64,000 nucleotides of DNA, taken from contig NC_134414.1 of NCBI RefSeq assembly GCF_030867145.1, forward strand, positions 75,630,504 through 75,694,503. Reading direction: 5' to 3'. This stretch comes from Opisthocomus hoazin (lineage: Eukaryota > Chordata > Aves > Opisthocomiformes > Opisthocomidae). Shown piece after piece: positions 39,223-51,297 of this stretch. Position numbers and translations under genes: made by a program. A model generated the notes under the pieces. The model did no database searches. It saw nothing but the letters and a program-made list of their open reading frames with translations, and was not told where the DNA came from. How positions within the stretch are numbered: the stretch's first letter is position 1; each line of letters begins with the position of its first letter.

Positions 39223-40425
39223 GCACAGAGTACTGTAGGCTAGAAAGGACCTTTGGAGGTCATCTAGTCCAAGTCCCTACTCGAAACCGAGCTAATCAGA
39301 TCAGGTTGCTCAAAACTCCAGTCAAGTTTTGAATGCCTTGAAGAATGGAGAGCTGGGCCACTGTTAAAATATTGGATCACCCTCATGTTAAGAAATGGGT
39401 TCCTACTGTCTGATAAGAATTTTCCATATTCCAGCTTGTCTCTGTTGCCTCTTGTCCTATTGCTGCGCACCTCTGAGAAGTGTTGTGCTCCATCTTCTCT
39501 CTCTCCTCTGATCGGGTACTTGTAGAGAGTCATAAGGTCTCTCCTGTGCCATATCTTCGCCAGGCTGCATAGATTCAGCACTCTCAGACTCTCCCTGTAT
39601 GTCCAGTGCAACAGTCTCTGACCAGGTTGGTGGCCTCTATTGCACTTGATCCAGAACCTCCTTGTTCTTCCTGTACTGGGGAGGCCAGAGCTGGAGAGAG
39701 CACTCTGGAGACAGCACACACTTCCACTAGGGCTAAAGAGAACGGAAGATAAACTGCATTGGACCTGCTGGATACACACTTGCCAGTGTAGTCCAGGACA
39801 TGTTTGGCCTTCTTTGTCACAAGGTCATAATTCTGGCTTGTGTTCAACCTATTGTCTACCAGGCCAGGTCCTTTGCTGCAGAGTTGCGTACTAGACTGCA
39901 AGGCTATACCGGTTCATGGAGTTACTCCAAGCCACATGTAAGTCCTTGCCTGTGCTTTTCTTGAACTTCATGAGCTTTCTGTCAGCCCATTTCTCCAACA
40001 TGTCCAGGTACTTTTGAATAGAAGCCATCCAGAATATTCACTGCTCCCTGCAGTTTGGTGTCAGCCACAAACCTGCTCAGTGTGCACTCCATTCCATCCT
40101 TCAGGACATGAACGAAGACATTCAAACAATATTGCTCCCTGTACTGAGCCATGAGAGATGGCATTAGCCACCAGCTAGACCAGTATTTTGAGCTCAGTGG
40201 TCCAGCCAATTGTCTTCTTGCATTATCAACCACTTCAACTGGTCAAAATCTACTCTTTGAAGTCCAGGGTTGTAATTCTGCTGTTTGTTGGCTTTCTCAC
40301 TCATGTCAGGACCTTTGCATCCACAGTCTCATGGTCACTGCAGTTAAGGCTGCCATCAGTCTTCACATCTTCAGCCATTTCTTCCTTCTTTGTGAGTGGT
40401 AGAGAAGACAAAGAATATTCTCCAG
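39223..40425 (-). mobile_element. Old CR1 LINE, internally deleted, minus orientation
   Basis: In minus-strand order: the end of the endonuclease region (GSLNCSDHE, then SRITTLDF, about 40.26-40.40 kb), then directly the late RT block with a damaged catalytic stretch (ECTLSRFVADTKL; family form [13 protein letters not shown], about 40.05 kb), a VSSRSN block near 39.75 kb, and the degraded 3' UTR to 39.22 kb. Roughly 250 residues of RT expected between the first two blocks are absent. Many stops and frameshifts make it inactive. It lies in SLC9A4 intron 4 in the gene's own orientation. Confidence 0.8.
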
Positions 40426-41249
40426 TTGATTCGTCAGCTAGTCTCCATCAACTATCACTTGCCTTTTCCTCTCAACCATTTTTTGCCTTCCCCTTCAGGG
40501 CACAGCTGGCCCTGATGAATCACCTGACGGCTCTTGTTCCTCCTCAATACTGTAGCAGATGATGCAGGGCCAATGCCCAAAGCTCAAGCCTGGTCTCTAT
40601 ATGTAAAGGAAACATAGCCAAGGGCTGAAGGCTAGAGGAGGTGGTGGCAGGTGCCCAATGTAGATTTCTGCCCCACAGGATTCTCCAGAGGGGCCTCTTT
40701 TGGTTATAAATGAAGCATGGGGGAGTTAACCTACTTAACCTAGTCAGCCAAGGTAGGTGACTAAATTTCAGTGCTCAGAATATCTCCTCCAAGGCCACTG
40801 GGTGGAATATTTGGATTTATCATTTTCTTTAAAGATATAAATTTACCTGAAAAAGCCTGATGAAATTCAAAAAGAATGTTATTAAGATGGGCAGTTCAGG
40901 TGCTCAGAAGTTAAAAAATATCAGAAATAAGGTTGCCTGCATAATGGTATTTTTGGCTCTCTCATGTGTACTACTTCCAGAACATCTTTTATTACAAAAG
41001 CATCATTCAGTCATATTTTCAGCTAAATTTAAGTGACAAATAAGAGTGGCTGAGTAGGGTATGTTCCATAATTCATCACCTCCCCAGGAGTAAATGCATT
41101 TGCTTTCTGTTGCAGCGGTTGTAACTTAACCTGAGGCAGAAAAGAGTATTCAGGTTCAAAAAAAGAATGGCATAATTCAAGGGCAACAGGTCCAAAACAG
41201 ACTCCTGTATAGCGTAGGCAAGGGTTGTACCCTCTCACATCCCTAACAC

Positions 41250-41760
41250 AGAGACTCTAGATGCTGAGGAAGTAGGAGATGAACAGAGCTCAGAAAGTGG
41301 CCGGCCTTCCAAGCCTTTTGTAATTAGCATCTCCTGCAGGCTCTGCTGAAGACAATGCTAGAGGCTGGGTCTGACTGAGTAGGTCATTCCTTCTTTTCTT
41401 ATGTATGTCAGCTAGAGTGCTTGGCTGGATGGTACTAGTAGATGAGGGAGAAGATGGTGATGTGTTTCCTCCCTGCTTCCTCAATTGCAATAAATTGGCG
41501 AACAGGCACAAGAGTAGCTTATATGAGAAGTCTGCCAGGACTGCTACCACCTCCAGAACACCACCAACCTTCTTGTTGTGTTTGCTTTTTCAATGTCACT
41601 GTTAGCCCATCCTGGACATTAGGAGAAGATGAGATATTTTGTCCCACAGCTTGTGTGACGTCATCTATAAACTGCCCTGCTCATACTGGAGGAATTCCAG
41701 TCTCACAGATTGGGAGTAGGAGACCTTTGCGGAAATGGGGAGATACTGTGTGTACAAATG
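41250..41760 (-). other. Unassigned patch with degenerate coding-like sequence
   Basis: Read on the minus strand this patch gives broken open stretches with hydrophilic Gln/Ser/Pro-rich character, including an 86-codon frame at 41,290-41,550. Stops and frame changes interrupt it. I match it to no family. It could be a decayed retrocopy, an unrecognised old transposon, or unique intron sequence that looks coding by chance. Confidence 0.25.
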
Positions 41761-42284
41761 CAGTAATTTCAAATAGGCAGTTTTTTCTAGCACTTTAAAA
41801 CTTCAGAGTTGACTTGTGAGGAGCAGTAGCATAGTGTGGTTGGCCTCCAAGTGGTATACGGAAGGAAATAGAGCCCTTGTTCAGTTATCTATCAATCAGT
41901 GCTAATTTTCACCTGCCCTCTTTTTCAATGCCTCTGGCACTCCTGGCCTAGGACCTGTAGTATTATAGCACCAGAATTGTGATGATGTACATTATCTAAT
42001 TAGTAAATTAATTACAGTGTGCAGTGAAATCATTATGAAGCCTACTTACTTAAGGGCATATGGTTAACTAAGATATAAGCATCTATATAGGCATACTCAT
42101 GGTAATATTTTAATTTTGCTTAAAATATTCCATTCTAATAATAAAGTCTGTGCTTGGAGACACGTTCAGATTTGTTTGGGGCTTTCTCCCCCTTTTTCTC
42201 CATGTGTAGTTTTGAGAGATGAACTTGTCAGTAACATAAGCCTAGTAAATTTGTTATTAAACCACTTCAAATTGGAGTGTCTCC

Positions 42285-42421
42285 TTCTCTAGAGATATTC
42301 AGAAACCATATGGAGGCGGTCCTGTGCAGCCTGCTCTAGGTGAACCTGCTTTGGCAGGGGCTTGGACTAGATGATCCCCAGAAGTCCCTTCCAAGCCCTT
42401 CCATTCTGTGATTCTGTGATT
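42285..42421 (+). mobile_element. CR1 LINE 3' end, plus orientation
   Basis: The last ~135 bp of a CR1 copy: GGACTAGATGATCC, CCCTTCCAA and CATTCTGTGATTCTGTGAT at the 3' end. It is 5'-truncated and antisense to SLC9A4, in intron 4 about 90 bp from the exon 4 donor. Confidence 0.88.
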
Positions 42422-42513
42422 ATGCCAGTCTGTACAGACTTTCCTAACATACCTTTGCATCAAAGGGTTTCTCTCAGTTGTACAGAGAGGGTTACCTGCA
42501 AAAGTTGACTTAC

Positions 42514-42731
42514 TCAGTGTCCGCCAGATGAGGCAGAAGAGCAGAGTGAAGCAAATGAAGGCCCAGTTCCATTCGTGGTTTTTCCCCACTGTAGACACTC
42601 CCATGAACACAAAAATCAGGGTCTCACTGACGCTGCTCAGCATCTTCATGAAATATTTTATTGTGGTGTAGGAATTCTGGGAAACATTTTCCTCCACGTA
42701 TTTTTTCATTGTCACTGCACATGCTGTCATC
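42514..42731 (-). CDS. SLC9A4: SLC9A4 exon 4: highly conserved core block
   Basis: Encodes residues 329-401 and the first base of Ser 402. It contains [46 protein letters not shown] and the end of a helix FCLIWRTL, among the most conserved stretches of plasma-membrane NHEs. The acceptor is GGTGCAG followed by GATGACA; the donor is GTAAGT after ACACTGA (phase 1). The frame stays open past the donor but homology stops. Confidence 0.96.
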
Positions 42732-42887
42732 CTGCACCAAGCAAAACATCAGAAATCAGCCACAATCTGGTTTTCTTTTCATTTAAGAACAACCTCAGCC
42801 TTCGCTACCTCTACTCTCCATCACCAGCCTCTGACCTTCCTAATATCAAGAAGCATTTTATTTTTTCAGTAATGTTAACTATTTCAT

Positions 42888-42907
42888 TAGATAGATAGAT
42901 AGATAGA
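42888..42907 (+). repeat. Short GATA microsatellite
   Basis: About five GATA units within intron 3, roughly 160 bp upstream (in gene sense) of the exon 4 acceptor. Confidence 0.9.
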
Positions 42908-44319
42908 AGAGCATCTTTATTCAGCTTTGCTAATCCATTTTGCATGAAGAAAAAAGAAAGAAACCCAGTCGGCCTTCCTGACAAGGAAGTGAGGGTATCA
43001 TGTTCCAGTTCAAAGTCCTTTTTCTCCTGAATGCCTAACACACAGCCACCAAGCACCAAATATTTGAATCTCAAACAAAGGGCAAGCCAGTTTTGTACCA
43101 GCCTACGGGCGGGTCGGTTAGAGGGACATAACCTGCCTCTTAGCGATCTTCTCCTTTGAGGTGGTGGTGGGAGAACATGGTGGTAGTCCTATGATGGGGC
43201 CAAAGCTCCTGGCAGCTCGCTGCCAGCTGGCTGGCAGATCGGCAGGTCCAGGGTGAGAGTCAGTGAGTCTCCACCCACAGAAGCCCATTGCTGTACAGCA
43301 GGGAGAAATTCAGTTACTCTACAGAGGTGTCCTTCCCTGCTTTCAGTTACCCAGGGTGTGGGGAATGTGAGGAAGAAAAGGGACGTTTTCCATTTCTTCT
43401 CTGTTAATGAAGACTAGAGCCTGCTTCAGAGGCATAAGCAGCCACTCGGCACAGAGGCTGGCAACAATCATATGGAGCAGTAGTCTTTGAATAGCCCTGT
43501 GGAAGGAGGCTTCATTTTCCATAGTCATAGATGGAGTGCTATGCTAGAAACACGTTCCATCATCTGTCTAGTTTCTGCTGATATTATTTTAGTCTTTGGG
43601 GGCTTCTTGTGATGATATTTTTCCAAACCTGTGAATCTGGAGAAGGCTGACTGTTCATTAAATAACCCTTCATCTAGTTTCTGCTCATTTAATTTCCACT
43701 GAAGAAATCCCAAGGGTATTCTTGTAGCACTGAGACATTTAGCAGGTCCAAGGACACTCTAAGACAAGGCCATTAGGCATAAATGTTTAATGCTGTTGAC
43801 TTTCACAGACACGTGCATAATAGACTTTCATGATCCAAGTGAAAAATGAATGAATTCCTCAATAATTCAGAGGGCTGACAAGTTCCCATCCCTAAAACAA
43901 GAAATAGTTTCCTTAATGAGGCAGTAAGAATAATAAATCCCAATTATATTAACATTCTTTTATTACTAATAATTTCAGCACTCTAATTAAAATAAGAAGC
44001 AAAAAAATAGAGAGCTATGTAGTCTAATGTACTGAATAGTCAGGGAAACAGTATTTTGGTGATGCAGGTAGGAAAGAGTCCATATGGTGTTAGCGGTCAC
44101 TACATAGTAGGTCTGACCCTACTCAACTATAGTCACCAGTCACCTCAACCAGAGCAAATGGGTTGGATATGCAAAATGTAGTACAAGATTTGTCTGCTTT
44201 GTCTAATTGCTCAGAAAAACATATCTCCTGTCTAACTACTTATTTAATATGGTTAAATATTCAAATATTGCTTCCCAGGGCCATCCTGCAAAGGTTGTTT
44301 TTACAAAGCCAGTTCTGCT

Positions 44320-44500
44320 CTGAAGCTGCACAAATTGGGGTTGTTCAGCCTGGAGAAGAGAAGGCTCCGGGGAGACCTTGTTGTGGCCTTTCAATACTTC
44401 AAGGGGGCTTATGAGAAAGACAGGGACAAGCTTTTTAGTTTGTAGCAATAGGACAAGGGGTTACGGTTTTAAACTAAACGAGGGTAGAATTACATTAGAA
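44320..44500 (+). mobile_element. CR1 LINE fragment, plus orientation
   Basis: The plus strand reads the CR1 C-terminal ORF2 block meaning roughly [15 protein letters not shown] (here [13 protein letters not shown]-like with changes), then the Asp/Arg stretch leading into NGFKL. Both ends are missing: no RT upstream and no ATTCTRTGA tail downstream. It is an old, truncated copy within SLC9A4 intron 3, antisense to the gene. Confidence 0.8.
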
Positions 44501-45235
44501 TTACTGCGGTCAATAGACCTGCCAGCTTCCTCTGCAGTGGGCACCCATGCTATCACATCCCTTTAAGGAAGCAGTCACCAGCATTACAACAGTATCGGGC
44601 TATCCTGATCACATCAAGATATGATCATCAATATTCATATACGTGAGTATATGTACGCATATGTGCTTGATGTTCTCAGTTGTCTGGTTTTGCCCAGTTT
44701 CAGTTCCAGTGATGCTGTTCAAATGTAATGTAGTTCCTATAAATTGTGCTAGAGCTGATATTCACAGCTGTATACAAAAGCAAGAACTTGGACGTTCTTT
44801 ATTATGTTTTCCATACTCGTTACTTCTCATCTCTCTTGTAATTTGATGGTGATGCTGCTTAGATAGAAGTACAGATATACTCATCTATTACCAAATCATT
44901 CTCTCCTTCTGCTGATCTTATCAGAGGTAGCAGCCAGATGGTGGCAGCACTGGTCATTTTGCCCACAGCTTGCACTGTTTTGTTCAACAAGCAAAAATCT
45001 GAAAACATTTCAGAGCAGATATGCACTGCTCAGTAGTCACCTGTGCCTACATTGACTGTGGGTTTTCTTTTCCTAGTTACCACTCATTTTACAGATCCCT
45101 TAGAAGCTGTCCACTGCAGATCTCTAGGCCAAAGACTGAAAATGCCTGTCCTGTACCAACCTTGAGCAAACCACCTCCTCAAAACAATGCCACCTCCCTC
45201 AAGAGGGCATCCAAAGAGCTGTAAGGGATACTCAC

Positions 45236-45495
45236 GCCAAAATGCCTGAGATGTAAAGGGTTTCAGCAGACAAGTATGACAGGTAGCTGAACATGAAGAC
45301 CAGCAGGGGTTCGATAGCAGAAACGTTGTGCGTGAATCGAGTCATGAACGCTGAAACAAATCCGAAGATGATGCCGAATAACATGCCGCCCAGCCCCACC
45401 ACAAAGAAGCGAGCGAAGCCAGCAAAGACATCGATGGATTCAATTTCTTCATACCTGTGCATCTGGGTGAAGGCAATGAAGATGTTGTATAAAAC
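45236..45495 (-). CDS. SLC9A4: SLC9A4 exon 3: mid-core helices
   Basis: Encodes residues 243-328 plus two bases of Ala 329. It starts VLYN directly after the ND motif, continues through a short acidic loop ([11 protein letters not shown]), [15 protein letters not shown] and [15 protein letters not shown], and ends ISGIL. All are standard NHE core blocks and read nearly as in mammalian NHE4. The acceptor is TGTAG before GTTTTA; the donor is GTGAGT after TTGGC (phase 2). Confidence 0.96.
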
Positions 45496-45566
45496 CTACA
45501 TGTGAAAATAAGGAGACAGCAGTCATGTGTCTTTGTAAACCTGGTAGGCTTACTCATTTCGCAGGG

Positions 45567-45567
45567 T

Positions 45568-45596
<29 letters not shown>
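45567..45596 (+). repeat. GT/TA dinucleotide microsatellite
   Basis: About ten GT units followed by four TA units, roughly 70 bp outside the acceptor of SLC9A4 exon 3. On the transcribed strand it reads AT then AC repeats within the polypyrimidine-proximal part of intron 2. Confidence 0.95.
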
Positions 45597-45598
<2 letters not shown>

Positions 45599-46060
45599 CT
45601 TGAAATTGCTTCAGACAGCTCAGAAATGTAACAATTGAAATCTCAGGTGGTTATTAACAAGTCCCAGAATTAAGGGTCTGCTAAGTGTCCTGAAAAATAG
45701 CAAAAAAAAAAAATGATAGATGGTTATGTAATTAGAGTAAATCTCTGGGAGATCAAATGCAATTGAAGTAACTGAAAAATACTCACGCTTTTTCGTTTTC
45801 TGAAGGTAAACTTAATTATTGGTCTTTGTAGCAGATGTTGAAAGCCCAGCTGGGTACCTTGCCAACCCCAGGCTCTCCTATCCATGTTCTCTTTCTGACT
45901 CAGGATGGGCCAGGGCAGTGACAAAGAATCACACTTTTTATTTAAATCCCATTTAGGTTGTCTGTATGATCAGTAGACTGGACACACCTCATTAGGTGGA
46001 CTGTGGAATGTTAAATGTTTTTCAATGGTACTTGATGCATATAAATGATGAAGCATCACT

Positions 46061-46184
46061 GGGAATGGGAAGGGAAGGGAAGGGAAGGGAAGGGAAGGGA
46101 AGGGAAGGGAAGGGGAAGGGGAAGGGGAAGGGGAAGGGGAAGGGGAAGGGGAAGGGGAAGGGGAAGGGGAAGGGGAAGGGAAAA
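46061..46184 (+). repeat. Polypurine repeat, AGGGA 5-mer changing to GGGGAA 6-mer
   Basis: About 120 bp of strictly purine sequence. The left third repeats a 5-bp unit (AGGGA); from about 46,112 the unit gains a G and becomes a 6-bp GGGGAA array running to 46,184. It lies in SLC9A4 intron 2, so the pre-mRNA carries the pyrimidine strand. A plus-strand open frame of Gly-Lys repeats here is only the repeat being read. Confidence 0.97.
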
Positions 46185-49100
46185 TGATAGCCTCAGTTTT
46201 GTATTGTCTCTATCTTAGATAAATACAGCCTTTCTGTCCTCGCATGTTTTGTGTTTTATGCCACTTAAGCTCCTGCTCAGGAAGTCAATGTCAATCTCGA
46301 AGTGGGAACTAAGGCACTCTAAATGGCCTAAAGACCCTTCACACATATATTTTGATGAATAAAAAGAAAACAATGCCAGATTAAAAGAAAGAGTGAATTT
46401 GCTACATTATATAATTTGGTCTGTAAAGATAATTTCATTTAGCTTAGAGCAGATAAGTTTACCACACGTCTATTATTAATAGATTCTTTTCTGCAAAAAT
46501 TCATGATGAAAAATCTTCAATATACTCCACTTTCCTCCATCTTTTAGAAACTAATAGGAAGTTTCCACAGTAATGAGTGGTGTAGTAATACAAAGGTCTT
46601 AGATGTTGCTGACAGTTGGTTAACATTAAGCCCTCTCATATCTGTTTACAGGAAGTGTGTAATACATGAAAGTCAGCTTTTAGTTTTCAAGAGAATTTGG
46701 GGGACGTCTAAAGACATCAGCTCTGCAAAGCTGTTGCACCAAAACATTAGTTCAAAAATGCAAAATGGACCAAAATCGTTTGCGTTATCTGGTTTTCTTT
46801 GGTCTTTCTTCTTCATATAGCTAATTCCAGAAGGCTATTAAGAAGATTAAAGAAGATATTTGCAGGTAGAAGAGTCAAGCTCATTAGGATAATAATTAAT
46901 CCCCAGCTACTATCTAATCTTAAATTGCTGCTGGGAACATATGACCTTGAGCTGTCACACAGCCTTTTCTCCAGGAGGCTCATTGCTAATGTTTTCGGGG
47001 GACAGACAAATCACAACAAAACATTTCATGTGAGAAAATACCCAAAGCTACTTTTTCCTGATGGCTGTGTATGAAATTAGGCTCTTCAGTGGCAGATAAG
47101 GAAAAGAGGGTTCATGTCTCCACAGTAAGTAAACCTTACTGTACTTATCACATAGCTTTTAATTACAAAGCCTGTCTTCTCTTCATTCCCCCCTTCGTAT
47201 TGGCTTCAATCTCTTCCTAAGACTTGTGATTCTTTATAAATGATACCAGGTCATGAATCTGTGCTGACTTATGAATAAAGCAAATTATCCTCAGCAAATG
47301 ACTTTTAGTAAGTTCTTCTCTCTTCGTCTAGTTCCTAAAGTGGCTTTATGATATGATTGAGTTGGCATTAAAATGGAAATTATGGAAATATGGCATAATT
47401 TCCATCGTTTTGCAGCATGCTTTGTGGGAGTAAACTGTTCTGTGCAACATTCTGCACGGTGTTGTACAAGTAAGGCTCCATGTAACTGCTGTTTGGCTCA
47501 GTTACACTTCAGTGTTTATGCCAGTAAATGGAGTACTGTAATACTTCATACAGCAGGAAAGCCCGAATCAACTTAGGATGCCTTTGTTCACTCAAAAAGA
47601 GGGGATGGATTGAATGTTGGCCTCATTTTAAAACTCTGAGAATGTCATGCTGTGGGGTTTTTGGAGGGGACATTACCATATAGCAGTGTATCGCTGGGTG
47701 GCTGTTACAGCCAGGGAGAGGAAGAGAGAGCGTGACACTGTCACCCACAGGGGACCTCCCCGGGGACTGGTCCCTGCCTCAGCTGTCTGCATGATACAAA
47801 CATTGCACCTACCGTCCACATCAGAAGCACTGGAAAAAAGATTTTCAGGTGACTGCCTTAACCACTAACACAGTCAGCCTTGATAACTCTTTCTTTGCAC
47901 CCTGGTAACTCTTTCTGACCACATGCGTTTAATTTTACTTTGAACACAGTGGGTAGACTTCAACTGCAGGAGCAGAGAACATCTTCATGCTTCTTCCTTG
48001 CATCCATACATCCCAGTGATCAAAGCCTTCCTCAGTGATATCAGAGAGGTGAATCGAAATCCACTCAAATAAAGAAAATAATTTTACTTGGGTCTCCATC
48101 ATGCAGTAGATTTCTTTAACTGCTCTGCCACTGCATACAAAGAAGAGAGGACACCAGCAGAGACAACAGTCACTGCCATTTCAAGCTGTTCTCAGTGTTT
48201 CTAAAATAAAGCCTCAGAGATGAAGTAGTCAGGGGAAATATTTCATTTCCTGATGCACACAGGTGCTCAGCTCCTGTTGAGACAGAAATGGTCTATGTAT
48301 ATGTGGGAGCAGAGCTTCAGATGCCTGAAACACTTTGCAGCAAAATCAGGGTCCTCCGTCTGTGTTCAGGTTGCAATGATGTCTGCACGGGATTTACCAA
48401 CATCACTGTTTTGAACAGGGCTTTGAAACTCCGCTAATGTATGGTACATGCTAGGACCAGTCCTGTTGCTGTCTGTACTAGTCTGATGCTAACAGTCTGC
48501 TCAGAAGCAACTGGAAAGAGAAGCAGTTGGCAAGACCTGGAGCCGCCTTGTTCTATCCACAGACATGGCCCTACTGAGAAGAATGGGAGAAAGTACAAAT
48601 GGGTAAAAAGGGTGAATTATCCACTTTCATCCCAGTCCCTGAAGTCAAAGGCATAACTCCTACATTATTATTCTAATTCCACAGACTGTTATTTTGCAAA
48701 TTTTTTATACCAGCATATTGTTGCCTCAAATGCAATACACAAGTTCAGCAAAATTCATACCGGTTTTTCCTGCTGGGGAAAAAAACATTCAAGCTGATAA
48801 GCAGACAGAGAGAACCAGGGGATATTTGTATTTAAACTGTAAAAAAAAAAATAAAAGCTTAATATATCTTGGTGATATTATCTTTTTAAACACATAGAGT
48901 TGACTCAAAGGAAACTGTTAAAGAGAGAGAAACAGAGAGGAAATTGTGAGGTAAGACACCTGAGATAAACAGTTTTAAAGTGTTTAATAAAGCAAGTGGG
49001 GTATCAGCGAGGAGAAAGCCACCTATTGGGCTCTATCCAGGTGACAAATATTTCAGTCTTCTCAAACATGAAACCAGGAAGAGATTTTGAAAATTTGAAT

Positions 49101-50833
49101 GCCTAGAAAGTGGATGAGAAGTGGGTGATGCAGAGATGCATCAGCAGGAGCTGACAAACTGATTCCAGCATCGCTGCTATGAGAAGAGTCCCAAAGATAA
49201 GGGCACATGGGGCAAAGGGGACTCACAGTGGTGTAGGCAGCACTCCCCATGTACAGCCGTGTCTTCTGTTTTGCTAGCACACCTAGAGCTGCTGCAGAAT
49301 GCCTAAATACCACTGTTTTTAAAGGGTTTTCGTTACTACACATTTATGCTGTAACAGGATCCTGACTGAAAGCTCATGTAAATACCATCACAAGTGGGAC
49401 CTGCATTGTGAATAACAGCTGGGAACAAAGGGAAAGCAAGATAGAGGATCAGTCAGAAAAAGGATAAAGCAAGCTCCTCCAGAGTGAGGAAGAGGTATTA
49501 CTTTTTGAGGTCTGCACTTGAAGGAACCAAAAAGACAAGTGGAAGTGATAGATGCATTGGGGATTTTTGTGTTACAACTATAACATGTAACCAGTTTGCA
49601 TGTAAAGTTAAATAACATTTGTCCCTCAGTTCTACATCCGCCCTACATCTCAGATTCACCAGGAGGGAGGATTTGTGATCAATAGGCTGTGGCTGCAAGA
49701 AATGACTTCATTCCTTTTCCTTTTTGCATTACTCATAAACCGTACTTCTCCCGTGAAGCCTTTCAGCAGTGAACTCTGTACAGGTTTAACAAGTCCAAGT
49801 GGTGCTGTACGTCATGTATATCAGTATCGGAATAGTTTTTATGTGTTTTAGATTCCTGTGATTTAAATTCTGTAAAGATCTTATCTAACAAAACTCCTTA
49901 ACCTGCAGTTAACTTGCAGCTCGTGAGCAGTCCTGTTGGTTTCTGAGCAACGAATTTCCTGCTTGAAATTTCTTCCTTGAGAAACATGTGTGTTCCAAGC
50001 AGTTTTTGTCAGTTGTGGTTTACAGCTAGAATTTCAGGTTGCTCCAAGTTTTAGTAGAAGTAATGAGAAAAGGAGAAAAGTATTAGCAAAAGGAGCTCTG
50101 TAAAAACACTCTTTTCCTATTAAAAAAAAAAAAACCAACAAACAACAAACAAAAATCTGTCTTATTCCAGAAGTATTGTTTCTGAATACTTGAGAGAAGA
50201 CAGCTAAGAAAGGTGAACATTTGTCAGATATCAATTTTTTTTACTGAAGAAACAGAGTTACGCAAGGTTATTAGTGGCTTTTGGAATTCCTGTCTAAGGT
50301 CTCTGGAGAACTTCCTAGAAGGGGCTGGAGGAAAGAGTGCGGCCTCCATATGTCATCCGTATCTGGCTTTTTGTTGTTTGTGTCTTTTTTCCAGAGGGCT
50401 CTCTAAGACCTGTGAGAAGGCAGGGTTTCCTGTATTGCTGCCCCTGCAGCCTTCAGTCTTTAAGCAGTACAATTTTCTATTTGTTTGCTTGCACAACATC
50501 AGGAATATTCCTAGGTCTTGCACTGATCCTACCGGCCAAATCAGCTGTAGCTTATCCATTCACTTCAGTGAATGCAAGAGCAAGATGTCATGTCGAATGT
50601 GTATGTGTATGCTCCCCTCTTCCAGCAGCTCTAAAACAATACATTTTTGAAAGAGTTAATATAAGATGTAATCTTTACATACATTAAGATTACTTGTTTG
50701 TAGTGGAGTGGAGTATCTATAAAATAAATGATGTATCTAGGATCTCCTTAGACCTGCTCTTGTCCTGTGCCCAGTAACCATACAAGCCACCAGAGCCCAA
50801 GGAGGAGAAGACAAGGAGTGGAAAGAAACTCAC

Positions 50834-51297
50834 CACAGTTATGCCATCATTTAGCAATGACTCTCCAAAGATCATCATGTAAAGCTGCTCATTAACGGAG
50901 GCTTCTTCAAAAACTACCAGAGCTGCCACAGGATCCACAGCTGAAATCATGCTGCCAAAGAGCAGGTTCTGCAGCAAGTTCAGGTCGGTCAGGCCGAAGG
51001 CTTTGATCTGGCAGACTCCATAGAGGGAGAGGCCAATCCCAAATGAGTTTAGCAGAGATCCCAGAACAGACCACCACAGTATGGACCCAAAGTTTTCAAA
51101 AAATGGGCGAGTTGGCATGAAATAACCCTCCTCCAGGACAATCGGTGGAAGGAGATACAAGAAGTAAATACTTGTGTTCATCACTGGTGGAGATTTGTGA
51201 TCAGAAGCAAAGATGATCACTCCTACTAGTGCTCCAATGGCAATCAGGATGCAGCTTTCAGGCATGAGTCTTGGTAATCGGTGATAGAGATGGAAAC
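50834..51297 (-). CDS. SLC9A4: SLC9A4 exon 2: core helices, inhibitor region, catalytic Asp/ND motif
   Basis: Encodes residues 88-242, the largest part of the transport core. Visible motifs are YFLYLLPP (residues about 132-139, the amiloride-sensitivity segment in NHE1), PTRPFFEN (149-156), SAVDPV with the conserved Asp 209, and the ND pair at 237-238 in [11 protein letters not shown], equivalent to the essential Asn-Asp of NHE1. Two spots differ from the consensus I remember: LEEGYFMP where LEGGYFMP or LDAGYF is usual, and [11 protein letters not shown] instead of DPVAVLAVFEE. The exon opens phase 1 (GT completes Gly 88) and closes phase 0 at ACTGTG with donor GTGAGT. An open frame runs on past the donor, but it loses homology exactly there. 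Confidence 0.95.

Larger units (their letters stand above)
37741..42513 (-). other. SLC9A4 intron 4
   Basis: A 4.8 kb intron. A plus-strand CR1 tail lies about 90 bp inside the donor (42.29-42.42 kb), and an old, internally deleted minus-strand CR1 lies at 39.22-40.43 kb. The patch at about 41.25-41.75 kb looks like degenerate coding sequence of unknown origin. The rest (37.8-39.2, 40.6-41.2 kb) showed nothing. Confidence 0.65.
42732..45235 (-). other. SLC9A4 intron 3
   Basis: A 2.5 kb intron holding one internal CR1 fragment (about 44.32-44.50 kb, antisense to the gene) and a short GATA run at 42.89 kb. Nothing else was recognised; 43.08-43.75 kb shows short frames without homology. Confidence 0.65.
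45496..50833 (-). other. SLC9A4 intron 2
   Basis: A 5.3 kb intron. It carries the GGGAA/GGGGAA purine repeat at 46.06-46.18 kb and a GT/TA dinucleotide run at 45.57 kb close to the exon 3 acceptor. Elsewhere it is AT-rich unique-looking DNA; the short frames at 46.8-47.1, 49.1-49.7 and 50.2-50.7 kb have no recognisable homology. I found no CR1 copy in this intron. Confidence 0.65.

Noticed and set aside
45996-46187. 63-codon plus-strand frame
   Set aside because: A Gly-Lys run produced by the purine microsatellite.
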